Assembly: GCA_945833835.1 (NCBI GenBank)
Contig: CAMAFR010000031.1
Span: 1 to 32,295, forward strand
Length of the DNA stretch: 32,295 nt
From: an uncultured Bacteroides sp.
GTDB taxonomy: Bacteria; Bacteroidota; Bacteroidia; Bacteroidales; Bacteroidaceae
Direction of reading: 5' to 3'
Part shown: piece by piece, positions 23,266-31,098 of the stretch
How positions within the stretch are numbered: the first letter of the stretch is position 1
Layout of the letters: every line of letters starts with the position of its first letter
The notes under the pieces: model-generated
The model's input: the letters and a program-made list of their open reading frames with translations, nothing else
What the model was told of the DNA's origin: nothing
Database searches by the model: none
Program-made: the position numbers and the translations under genes

Positions 23266-25329
23266 ATGAAACAAGGAAACGAAAAACAGCAACGATTCAG
23301 CATGAAAGTACAGAATCAGATACTTGTAGGGGTGGGATGCTTTTGGGCGGTTGCCGCTACGGCACAGCAGCCGGTGGACACATCGCAGGTGTACCGTTTG
23401 CCCGAAGTGGTGGTGGCCGAGCGTTATCAGACCCGTGAAGTGCGTGCCTCTGCCCCGTTGCAGGTATTGTCGGCCAATGAACTGAAGCGGTTGAACGTCT
23501 TGCAGGTATCCGATGCCGTGAAACATTTTGCCGGTGTCACGGTGAAGGACTACGGCGGTATGGGAGGGCTGAAAACGGTGTCTGTGCGCAGCCTGGGTGC
23601 CCAGCATACGGTGGTGGGGTACGACGGTATTGCCGTGACCGACTGCCAGACAGGGCAGATTGACTTGGGCCGTTTTTCGCTGGAGCAGGTAGATCGGCTG
23701 GTGCTCAGCAACGGGCAGGACGACCGCATTTTCCAGCCGGCACGTTTCTTTGCCGCCGGTGCGTTACTCGACATCCGCACGCTCACTCCTGCTTTCCGTC
23801 CTGATAAGCCGTACAATGCCGCTGTGTCTGTCAAGACCGGTTCATGGGGCCTGCTCCAGCCTTCGGTACGCTGGGAACAGCGCTTGTCTGCTGTCTGGAG
23901 TGTGTCCGCTCAGGCAGAGGGTTTGTTGTCCGACGGACATTACCCCTATACCTTATATTATGCTGCAGGCGATGGGGAAACGGCCCGTTGCCGCCGTACC
24001 AATACCGCGGTGCGTACGTTGCGTACCGAAGCCGCAGCCTACGGCAACTTTTCGGATAAGGAGCAGTTGCGGCTGAAAGCCTATTATTATCAGTCGTCAC
24101 GCGGATTGCCGGGAGCCGCCACCTATTATTATGACTACTCCTCGCAACATCTATGGGACAAGACTGCCTTTGTACAGGCGCAATACAAGAAAGAATTCGG
24201 CGAGCGGTGGGCGGTGCAGACGGCCGCTAAGTGGAACTGGAGCTATCAGCACTATCTGGATCCAGACTATAAGGGAACTGCGGAAAAGACAGAGAACCAT
24301 TACTACCAGCAGGAATACTACCTTTCGGCGGCCGTATTGTGCAGGGCATTGCCTTCCTTGTCTTTTTCGCTGGCTACCGACGGTAGTGTCAACCGCATGG
24401 AGGCCGATGTATGGCATTTTGCACGCCCCGTCCGCTATACATGGTTGACGGCACTGGCTGCCAAGTATGTTACCGACTGGCTGACCGCTTCGGCATCGTT
24501 GCTCTCCACCTGCATGTACGAGCATGCCCTCTCCGGCAACAGTGCCGGCAATCACCGTCGGCTGTCTCCCTATGTCTCGTTGTCGGTTCGTCCATTTGCC
24601 GGAGAAGAGTTCCGGTTGCGTGCTTTTTATAAAGAGGTGTTCCGTATGCCGAGTTTCAACGACTTGTATTACGGGCAGACCGGTAATCTTGATTTGAAGC
24701 CGGAACGGGCGGGCCAGCTGAACATTGGGGTCACCTACGGACGCGCCGTCGCCGACTGGCTGCCCTACCTGTCGTTTACGGCGGATGCTTATTACAACCG
24801 GGTGGATGACAAGATTGTGGCCACTCCTACCAAGAACCTGTTTGTGTGGAGCATGGTCAATCTGGGGAAAGTGGACATCAAGGGAGTGGACCTTGCGGGA
24901 AGCCTGCATTTCCGGATGGAGGAAGGGTGGGACCTCGAAGTGCAGGGCAATTACACCTACCAGCGGGCATTGGACGTGACCTCGTCCGATGTCGCTACCA
25001 TTGAGGGACAGACCTACCGTCATCAGATAGCCTATACGCCACGGGTGTCGGGCTCGGGACATGTCACGTTGGAGATGCCTTGGTGCACCCTTTCTTACGC
25101 CCTGATTTGTTCGGGCAAACGGTATGTGTTGGGGCAGAACCTGGCCAAGAACCGGCTTCCTGGCTACAGTGATCACAGCCTGTCGCTCCGGCGCGAGTTC
25201 CGTTGGCGGCGGATGTCGGCCTCACTGGGGTTGGAGGTGCTCAACCTGATGGACCGTAATTATGAAATCATCAAGAACTTTCCCATGCCCGGCCGCTCGT
25301 TCCGAGTGACGCTGGGGGCCAGGATATGA
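23266..25329 (+). CDS. btuB: BtuB-type TonB-dependent cobamide receptor
   Basis: An outer-membrane transporter predicted to import vitamin B12 and related cobamides with TonB energy. It has 687 residues; the ATG at 23266 directly follows AGGAAGGAG, and an internal ATG at 23302 is an alternative. The signal region ends near ATAQQ (about 35), then a TonB-box-like LPEVVVAERY (about 44-53), the plug (about 58-170, with SVRSLGAQHTVVGYDGIAVTDC) and a barrel ending VTLGARI. Substrate assignment rests on the cobalamin riboswitch upstream and the BtuG- and BtuH-like lipoproteins downstream rather than on residues. The next gene starts 10 nt after the stop, so the three genes form one riboswitch-controlled operon. 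Confidence 0.92.
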   Translation: MKQGNEKQQRFSMKVQNQILVGVGCFWAVAATAQQPVDTSQVYRLPEVVVAERYQTREVRASAPLQVLSANELKRLNVLQVSDAVKHFAGVTVKDYGGMGGLKTVSVRSLGAQHTVVGYDGIAVTDCQTGQIDLGRFSLEQVDRLVLSNGQDDRIFQPARFFAAGALLDIRTLTPAFRPDKPYNAAVSVKTGSWGLLQPSVRWEQRLSAVWSVSAQAEGLLSDGHYPYTLYYAAGDGETARCRRTNTAVRTLRTEAAAYGNFSDKEQLRLKAYYYQSSRGLPGAATYYYDYSSQHLWDKTAFVQAQYKKEFGERWAVQTAAKWNWSYQHYLDPDYKGTAEKTENHYYQQEYYLSAAVLCRALPSLSFSLATDGSVNRMEADVWHFARPVRYTWLTALAAKYVTDWLTASASLLSTCMYEHALSGNSAGNHRRLSPYVSLSVRPFAGEEFRLRAFYKEVFRMPSFNDLYYGQTGNLDLKPERAGQLNIGVTYGRAVADWLPYLSFTADAYYNRVDDKIVATPTKNLFVWSMVNLGKVDIKGVDLAGSLHFRMEEGWDLEVQGNYTYQRALDVTSSDVATIEGQTYRHQIAYTPRVSGSGHVTLEMPWCTLSYALICSGKRYVLGQNLAKNRLPGYSDHSLSLRREFRWRRMSASLGLEVLNLMDRNYEIIKNFPMPGRSFRVTLGARI

Positions 25330-25339
25330 ATAAAACCGA

Positions 25340-27319
25340 ATGCGCATGAAACGGAAGAGTACAATCCTACGGATAGGAGGGCTGGCAGTGCTGCTGTTGG
25401 CCGTGGCCTGCGATGATATGCACGATCAGCCTTCGTCCCCGACGGTGGCACAAGAGGTGTATGAGGACGGGACGGCCGAGCTTTATATCCTGAACGAGGG
25501 CCTGTTCAATTTGAACAACAGCACGTTGGCGAAATACTCGTTTGCCGCAGGCCGTTTTGTGCCCGATTATTTTACGGCCCTCAACCGTCGTGGCTTGGGC
25601 GATACCGCCAATGATATGGCCATTGACGGCGGCCGTCTGTATGTGGTGGTCAATGTGTCGAGCACGGTGGAGGTCATTGCCTTGGCCGATGGCAAGTCGG
25701 TGGGGCAGGTGCCGCTGCTGTCCGCCAATGGCAGCTCGCGCCAGCCGCGTGCCATCGCCTTCCATGCCGGCAAGGCGTATGTCTGCTGTTATGACGGAAC
25801 GGTGGTACGTATCGACACCGCTACGCTGCAGGTAGAGGCGGTGCTTCCGGTGGGACGTAATCCCGAAGACCTCTGCGTGCAAGACGGCAAGCTCTATGTC
25901 TCCAATTCGGGCGGACTGGATTGGGAGGGTATGGGGGTGGACCGTACGGTGTCGGTCGTAGACCTGGAGACGTTTCAAGAGACGGTCCGGATAGAGGTAG
26001 GTCCCAATCCGGGGAGGATTCTTCCCGGTCCCGACCATTCGGTGTGGGTGGCCACGCACGGTGAGGCGATAGAGCAGGGGGATTACCGCCTGGTGAAAAT
26101 AAATACGCTGACCGATACCTGCGAGCGGATATTCGATGAGCGGGTGATGGATTTTGCCGTCGACTACCGGCAGGCCTATCTCTACAACTATGATTACCAG
26201 ACGCAGCAATCTGCGGTCAAGGTGTTCGACCTCATGACGGGTACCACCTTGCGCCAGCAGTTCGTCACCGACGGCACCCCGCTCGAACGACCTTATTCCA
26301 TACAGGTCAATCCGTATAGTGGGAATGTCTACATCACCGAGGCCTACAACTATCAGGTGGACGGGGATGTGTGCTGCTTTACTCCCGACGGGACCCTCCG
26401 TTTCCGCCTGTCGCAGGTGGGGCTTAACCCTAATACCGTGCTGTTTACGGATGAGGCCACCGGTGGCGATGTGCCTCAAGGTGCAGACAACCCTACGGCG
26501 GCATGGGCCGTGAACGTATTCGATTATGTACCGGCCCCTACCCAGTATATGAATACAACGACCACCGCTTTCCGGACCGGTTTTACGGAGAAGTCCGAGA
26601 TACTGGCCTATGCCTCACAACGCTTGCGCGAGCGTTCGTTTGTTTCGCTGGGCGCTTTTGGGGGATATATTGTGGTGGGCTTTGAGCGTCCTGTCCCCAA
26701 TGTGGCGGGCGAATATGACTTGAAAGTGTATGGCAATGCCTATTATAATAAGGTGACGCAGCAACACCGTCCGGGCGGTAGTGCCGAACCGGGGATTGTG
26801 TGGGTGGCTACCGACACCAACGGCAACGGGCTGCCCGATGACGAATGGTATGAACTGGCGGGCAGTGAGTATGGCAGCGACAACGAGATACGCGATTACG
26901 AAATTACCTATTACCGTCCGGTGCCGTCCGATGCCGATGTGCGTTGGACCGATAACCAAGGGGGAGAGGGGTGCATCTACCGGAACGCTTACCATACGCA
27001 GGAATCCTATTATCCTCTGTGGGTGGCCGATGACACCTTGACCTTCAAGGGCACCCGTCTGAAGGACAATGCCGTGCAGGAAAACGGCATTTGGGTGGGC
27101 TATTGCTACGGATGGGGATATGCCGACAACCACCCGAACGATACGGAGGGCTGCCGCCTGAAGCTCGACTGGGCGGTAGATGCCCAAGGCCGTCCTGCGG
27201 AGCTGAAGCAGATAGACTTTGTGCGTATCTATACGGCGGTCAACCAGCCGGTGGGTGAGCTGGGAGAGCTTTCCACCGAACTGACCGGAGTGGAGAACCT
27301 CCATTACCAGGAACCTTGA
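25340..27319 (+). CDS. btuG: BtuG-like surface lipoprotein fused to a C-terminal cell-surface domain
   Basis: Predicted surface-exposed cobamide-capturing lipoprotein that hands ligand to BtuB. It has 659 residues from the ATG at 25340 (25346 is an alternative). The lipobox LAVAC has Cys24 followed by acidic DD, like Bacteroidetes surface-export signals. Residues about 45-372 carry repeated YncE-like blades (VVVNVSSTVEVIALADG, YDGTVVRIDTATLQVEAVLPVGRNPEDL, VSVVDLETFQETVRIEVGPNPG), matching the seven-bladed BtuG propeller. Characterised BtuG proteins end about there, whereas this one continues with a 260-residue domain (about 395-655) holding GFERPVPN, a calcium-loop-like DTNGNGLPDDEW (492-503) and WGYADNHPND. 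That domain is usually seen as a separate cell-surface protein in cobamide loci. I infer a fusion. Confidence 0.85.
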   Translation: MRMKRKSTILRIGGLAVLLLAVACDDMHDQPSSPTVAQEVYEDGTAELYILNEGLFNLNNSTLAKYSFAAGRFVPDYFTALNRRGLGDTANDMAIDGGRLYVVVNVSSTVEVIALADGKSVGQVPLLSANGSSRQPRAIAFHAGKAYVCCYDGTVVRIDTATLQVEAVLPVGRNPEDLCVQDGKLYVSNSGGLDWEGMGVDRTVSVVDLETFQETVRIEVGPNPGRILPGPDHSVWVATHGEAIEQGDYRLVKINTLTDTCERIFDERVMDFAVDYRQAYLYNYDYQTQQSAVKVFDLMTGTTLRQQFVTDGTPLERPYSIQVNPYSGNVYITEAYNYQVDGDVCCFTPDGTLRFRLSQVGLNPNTVLFTDEATGGDVPQGADNPTAAWAVNVFDYVPAPTQYMNTTTTAFRTGFTEKSEILAYASQRLRERSFVSLGAFGGYIVVGFERPVPNVAGEYDLKVYGNAYYNKVTQQHRPGGSAEPGIVWVATDTNGNGLPDDEWYELAGSEYGSDNEIRDYEITYYRPVPSDADVRWTDNQGGEGCIYRNAYHTQESYYPLWVADDTLTFKGTRLKDNAVQENGIWVGYCYGWGYADNHPNDTEGCRLKLDWAVDAQGRPAELKQIDFVRIYTAVNQPVGELGELSTELTGVENLHYQEP

Positions 27320-27360
27320 CATCTATCGAATCATTAATTTATAGTTTAAAACAAAGTAAA

Positions 27361-28089
27361 ATGAAAAAATTGACTTATCTTTTGGTGGCCGTGCTGAGCA
27401 TGGCATTGTGGAGCTGTAGTGACGACCCGAAATCGGAAGTGGTGGCATGCTTTGAAAACGAACTGAAGGCGGACAACACCACCTTCCTCGCCACCGAGGG
27501 CGATCCTTTCAACGACTATTATCAGGTGACTTCATTCAAGGATTGTAACGACGTGGCGGCCTTCAGCCACTACTTCGCTACGTGGGGATTCGGCGGCGGT
27601 TTCACGTATACCAATACAGCGGACACCACCACTCCGGGTTTCTCGAACCTGAGCGCGATTACCGGCACGGCACAGACCGGCAAGGTCTACCTCACGGCTT
27701 CTATTTCCAACGAGGCGCGCATCACCAATCTGCAACCCGACAAATACCGTTTCAAGGGGGCTTATGTCACCAACAGCACCTATGCCTATCTGGCCATGCA
27801 CGACGGCAACGACGGCAGCACGTCTGCTTATGCCAAGAAATTTGCTGACGGCGACTGGTTCACGTTGACCGTTACCGGCTATACGGCCAGTGACACCCCG
27901 CTGGGCAGCATTGATTTCCAGCTGGCCAAGGGTACGGATGTGCTTTCTTCTTGGCAGTGGTTCGACTGGTCGGCTATTGCCGATGCGGCCTACATTGTCT
28001 TCACGATGTCTTCCAGCGATACGAATGAGTATGGCATGGTCACTCCGGGGTATTTCTGCCTGGATATGGTGACCTTCATCGAACGATAA
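27361..28089 (+). CDS. DUF4465 lipoprotein, probable BtuH-type cobamide-binding protein
   Basis: A 242-residue predicted surface lipoprotein. The ATG at 27361 is chosen because it starts the signal peptide; the frame extends 45 nt upstream without support. The lipobox LWSC puts the lipidated cysteine at 19, followed by SDDPKSE, which resembles the acidic surface-export signal. The body contains GFTYTN, GKVYLTASISNEARITNLQPDKY, AYLAMHDGND, WFTLTVTGY and WQWFDWSAIADAAYIVFTMSSSDTNEYGM, typical of DUF4465. Members in gut Bacteroides cobamide loci (BtuH) bind B12 directly. Being third in the riboswitch operon, 41 nt after btuG, supports the same role. Binding is not proven by sequence alone. Confidence 0.8.
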   Translation: MKKLTYLLVAVLSMALWSCSDDPKSEVVACFENELKADNTTFLATEGDPFNDYYQVTSFKDCNDVAAFSHYFATWGFGGGFTYTNTADTTTPGFSNLSAITGTAQTGKVYLTASISNEARITNLQPDKYRFKGAYVTNSTYAYLAMHDGNDGSTSAYAKKFADGDWFTLTVTGYTASDTPLGSIDFQLAKGTDVLSSWQWFDWSAIADAAYIVFTMSSSDTNEYGMVTPGYFCLDMVTFIER

Positions 28090-28150
28090 CAATCGCTTGT
28101 AAGCTGCTATAGGCTGAAGAGCTGTGTTTTTTTGAATAAGTGTTGGATGA

Positions 28151-28195
28151 AAAGTCCGTTCCGGTAGGATTGTTTCCTCCGGGCGGACTTTTTTT
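28151..28195 (+). terminator. Terminator of the cobamide uptake operon
   Basis: AAGTCCG pairs with CGGACTT (outer arms about 28152-28158 and 28184-28190), with an inner CCGG/CCGG helix, and is followed by a T run to 28195. It closes the btuB-btuG-DUF4465 transcript. Confidence 0.88.
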
Positions 28196-28230
28196 GTAGG
28201 TGGCACGGTCCGGTATTCCGCCGCAATGTG

Positions 28231-28238
28231 TATCTTTG
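28231..28238 (+). promoter_or_regulatory. -7 box for carbonic anhydrase
   Basis: TATCTTTG matches TAnnTTTG, 29 nt before the ATG at 28268. No TTTG at the usual distance. Confidence 0.5.
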
Positions 28239-28267
28239 TCTTCAGCTAAACAAAAACCAAAAGCTCT

Positions 28268-28819
28268 ATGATTGACGAATTATTGGCGTACAACCGGCAG
28301 TTTGTGGCCGGCAACCACTATGAACCTTACCGCACCAACAAGTATCCCGACAAGAAGATAGCCATTGTCACCTGTATGGACACCCGGTTGGTGGAACTGA
28401 TACCGGCTGCCCTGGGCATCAAGAACGGCGATGTGAAGATGATAAAGAATGCCGGCGGCACGATTACCCATCCGTTCGGCAGCGCGATGCGCAGCCTGTT
28501 GGTGGGCATCTATGAGTTGGGGGTGGAAGAGGTAATGATTATCGGCCATACCGATTGTGGTGCGCAGCACATGGACAGCCAGGTGATGCTTCGGCACATC
28601 AAGCAACACGGGGTGACCGACGAGCAGATTGAGATGATGAAATATTGCAATGTCGACCTTGATGCTTGGCTGAGCGGCTTTGAGAACATCGAGAAGGCGG
28701 TACGTGGCAGTGTGCATCTGGTGAAGCATCACCCGCTGGTGCCGAAAGATTTGGTGGTGCGTGGTTTCATCATTAACTCCGTTACTGGCGAACTGACCGA
28801 GTACAAGGATTTGTATTGA
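28268..28819 (+). CDS. Beta-carbonic anhydrase
   Basis: A cytoplasmic zinc enzyme interconverting CO2 and bicarbonate. At 183 residues it belongs to the short beta class. The zinc site is complete: Cys36 in CMDTR, with the Asp38-Arg40 dyad, and His94 and Cys97 in IIGHTDCG. GDVKMIKNAGG (54-64) follows the family pattern. It has its own promoter box and lies between the B12 operon terminator and a convergent hairpin, so it appears monocistronic. In gut Bacteroidales, bicarbonate supply matters for the carboxylation step leading to succinate and propionate. The B12-dependent methylmalonyl-CoA step of that pathway makes the neighbouring cobamide operon a suggestive, but unproven, functional link. 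Confidence 0.95.
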   Translation: MIDELLAYNRQFVAGNHYEPYRTNKYPDKKIAIVTCMDTRLVELIPAALGIKNGDVKMIKNAGGTITHPFGSAMRSLLVGIYELGVEEVMIIGHTDCGAQHMDSQVMLRHIKQHGVTDEQIEMMKYCNVDLDAWLSGFENIEKAVRGSVHLVKHHPLVPKDLVVRGFIINSVTGELTEYKDLY

Positions 28820-28835
28820 TGTGGTGCCGGTCGGA

Positions 28836-28878
28836 CATCGGGACACGGGGTCGTGTGTGGTGGCCCCGTGTCCCGGTG
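28836..28878. terminator. 15-bp hairpin between convergent carbonic anhydrase and SDR genes
   Basis: Arms 28836-28850 and 28864-28878 pair over 15 bp (one G-U pair on the plus strand) around a 13-nt loop, and there is no U-tract. It resembles the element at 21510-21578 in position and design. Confidence 0.6.
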
Positions 28879-28902
28879 TTGTAGGCGGATGCCGTCAGTT
28901 GT

Positions 28903-29811
28903 TCAAATAGAAAAATCAAGGGTGGCCAGTCCGGTCTGTGTGCTGCTCCATTGGGTCAGCTGTGCGGCGGTTTCCTCCCATAATCGTGTGCTGGCTGTCC
29001 GGTCTGTGAACTTGGGCTTCAAACGGCAGGCTTTGCCCGAAGCGAACAGTTGTCCGGTGATGTCCGCCTTGTCTTCGTCCAGCAGCAGGCGGATGGCAGT
29101 ATCCGCCCCTTGCCGGGGGGTGCGGATGATGGGACGGAAGAAGATATCGGCCAGCCAGTCGATGACGGCAATGTCCATCCGGATGATGTTGGTCGATACG
29201 ATGCCCGGGTCGGCGGCGTTCACCCTCACACCTTTCTCCTTGAGGCGTTCCGACAGCTCGTAGGTGAACATCCACAGCGCATACTTGCTGTTGCTGTACA
29301 CGGGGATGCGCCAGAAGATGTTGCTGTCGCTGCCGTGGGTAAAAAAGCGGCTGCCCGTTTTCCCGATGGCGTATGTACACGACACCATGTTCACCACCCG
29401 GGTGCCCTCGTGCATCAGCGGCACCAGTCGGTTGGTCAGTACGAAGGGAGCCAGGTAGTTGACGGCCACGGTACGTTCAAACCCGTCGTTGGTCTGCGCG
29501 AAGTGTGTGCTCAGCGTGCCGGCGTTGTTCATCAGCAGTTCGATGGAGGTCAGTCGTTGCAGCAGTTTTCCCGTCACTTCCAGGATGGATTCCAGTGACG
29601 ACAGGTCTATCTGATACACATCAATGTCCGTGTTCCCTGTCTCCAGCACTAACTGGCTCTTGCGCTCGGTGCCCTTGATTTTTGTGTAGCAAAGCATGAT
29701 GACATGATAGCCCGCGGCAGCTACCGCGCGCGTGATTTCCGTGCCCATGCCTCCGTCGGCACCGGTGATGATGGCAGTTCCTTTCATGATTCTTGTTCTG
29801 GCTTGCGTCAT
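28903..29811 (-). CDS. Short-chain dehydrogenase/reductase, candidate hydroxysteroid dehydrogenase
   Basis: An NAD(P)-dependent oxidoreductase of 302 residues. The Rossmann motif TGADGGMG (16-23), NNAG (95-98), catalytic Ser144 and the YSNSK pair (Tyr172, Lys176) are all present, so it should be active. The size and insert after the catalytic serine resemble the retinol/protochlorophyllide-reductase-like branch rather than the 250-residue classical form. The start at 29811 overlaps the stop of the flavin reductase gene (ATGA); an internal ATG at 29787 (MKGTAII) is equally possible. As third gene of an operon with two steroid-reductase-type enzymes, a 3-keto/3-hydroxysteroid role is inferred. 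Substrate and stereochemistry cannot be read from the sequence. Confidence 0.85.
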   Translation of the reverse strand: MTQARTRIMKGTAIITGADGGMGTEITRAVAAAGYHVIMLCYTKIKGTERKSQLVLETGNTDIDVYQIDLSSLESILEVTGKLLQRLTSIELLMNNAGTLSTHFAQTNDGFERTVAVNYLAPFVLTNRLVPLMHEGTRVVNMVSCTYAIGKTGSRFFTHGSDSNIFWRIPVYSNSKYALWMFTYELSERLKEKGVRVNAADPGIVSTNIIRMDIAVIDWLADIFFRPIIRTPRQGADTAIRLLLDEDKADITGQLFASGKACRLKPKFTDRTASTRLWEETAAQLTQWSSTQTGLATLDFSI

Positions 29812-31040
29812 TTCACGTTTTTCTCCAAGGTCTCTATTTCACGTCGTACTCCATCGGGCAGCGGCTCGTCCAGATGTTGGTGGCAGGCCATATTGAGGGA
29901 GTACATGCGGGCAATGCAGTAGTTGCTGTGTTTGCATCCGCAGCGGGCGCATTCTTCCGTGCGCATGCGGTTGACGAATCCCGGTTCGTTGAGCAGTGCG
30001 CGGCCCATCTGCACAAACTCAAAGCCCTTGTCCAGCACCTCGTCTATTTTGTCGCGTGCCACCAGGCCGCCCACATACACCAGCGGAATGTCTGGAATGG
30101 CTGCCCTGAATTTCAAGGCATCGTCGAGGAAATAGGCTTCTTCGAAGGGGATGGACGGAATCATCCATTTGCCTACCATCCTGACTCCGTATTTCAGCCA
30201 CCAGCATTGCATGTAGTGGGTCATGGTGTGGATGGGCATGGTGCCCCGCATGACATACATCGGCGCCTTGCTCACGAAGCCGCCGCTCAGCACGAGTGCC
30301 TGCGCACCGTCTTCTACGAGTCGTCGGGCCACCTGCAGGCTCTCGTCCAGTTCCATGCCTCCCTTGAATCCGTCGCGCATGTTCATCTTTACCAGAACGG
30401 CCATGTCTGTAGAGGCGGCTTCCATCACCTCCTCCATCACCATGTCCATGAACTTCATACGGTTTTCCAGACTGCCGCCGAACTCGTCTTTGCGGTGGTT
30501 GGTATAGGGTGAGAGGAATTGGCTCACTAAATAGCCGTGTCCGGCGTGTATCTCCACCGCGTCAAATCCCGCGCGGCGTGCCAGACGCACGGCATCACCG
30601 AAACACCGTGCCATGGGGCGCAGCTCATCCTTGCGCAATCCGCGTACCAGGGTGGGCGAATACAGGTTGAACCCTGTGCAGGCACCTACCGGTATTTCAC
30701 CGCAGATGCTTTTGTGTGACATGTTTCCGCAGTGTCCCAGCTGTATGCTGGCAGCCGCTCCTTCCCGGTGTACGGCATCGGTCAGTGCCTTCAGTCCTGG
30801 CACGATTTCTTCACGCATCCACAGTTGCCGGTCGAATGACAATCCGCTGCGGGTGACGGCGGCATAGGCTACAGTAGTCATGCCTACTCCTCCGGCGGCC
30901 ACCGACCGGTGGTAGTCGAACAGTTCTTTCGAGGGAGCATTGCCCGGACACATACTTTCGAAGGCGGCCGAGCGGATGGTGCGGTTGCGCAGTGTGAGCG
31001 GTCCTATCTGGGCCGCAGTGAATAGTTTCGAGTTTTTCAT
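29808..31040 (-). CDS. NADH:flavin oxidoreductase (Old Yellow Enzyme family), candidate steroid/bile-acid reductase
   Basis: An FMN-dependent ene-reductase with a TIM-barrel fold. The ATG at 31040 gives 410 residues starting MKNSKLFTAAQIGPLTLRNR; in-frame ATGs at 31058 and 31082 are alternatives. Recognisable pieces are QLGHCG (100-105), EIHAGHGYLVSQFLSP (163-178) with NHRKDEFGGSLENR, and VGGL near 323. A cysteine cluster CARCGCKHSNYC (364-375) resembles the iron-sulfur site of the BaiCD/2,4-dienoyl-CoA reductase branch, but the large C-terminal FAD/NAD domain of those enzymes is absent. Position between a 5-alpha-reductase-like gene and an SDR suggests reduction of the delta4 double bond of a 3-oxo steroid or bile acid (5-beta type). 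This is inference. Confidence 0.88.
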   Translation of the reverse strand: MKNSKLFTAAQIGPLTLRNRTIRSAAFESMCPGNAPSKELFDYHRSVAAGGVGMTTVAYAAVTRSGLSFDRQLWMREEIVPGLKALTDAVHREGAAASIQLGHCGNMSHKSICGEIPVGACTGFNLYSPTLVRGLRKDELRPMARCFGDAVRLARRAGFDAVEIHAGHGYLVSQFLSPYTNHRKDEFGGSLENRMKFMDMVMEEVMEAASTDMAVLVKMNMRDGFKGGMELDESLQVARRLVEDGAQALVLSGGFVSKAPMYVMRGTMPIHTMTHYMQCWWLKYGVRMVGKWMIPSIPFEEAYFLDDALKFRAAIPDIPLVYVGGLVARDKIDEVLDKGFEFVQMGRALLNEPGFVNRMRTEECARCGCKHSNYCIARMYSLNMACHQHLDEPLPDGVRREIETLEKNVK

Positions 31041-31098
31041 TGTTGTTGCTTGTTTCATAAAGTGGGTAAAACGGTCAGTCATTCCTGTAGGACCGGGG

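Noticed and set aside
24151..25176. 341-codon minus-strand frame inside the BtuB-type gene
   Set aside because: Antisense shadow; the plus strand carries clear plug and barrel sequence.
25367..26479. 370-codon minus-strand frame inside the BtuG-like gene
   Set aside because: Antisense shadow of the propeller region, rich in His/Arg/Gly without a fold signature.
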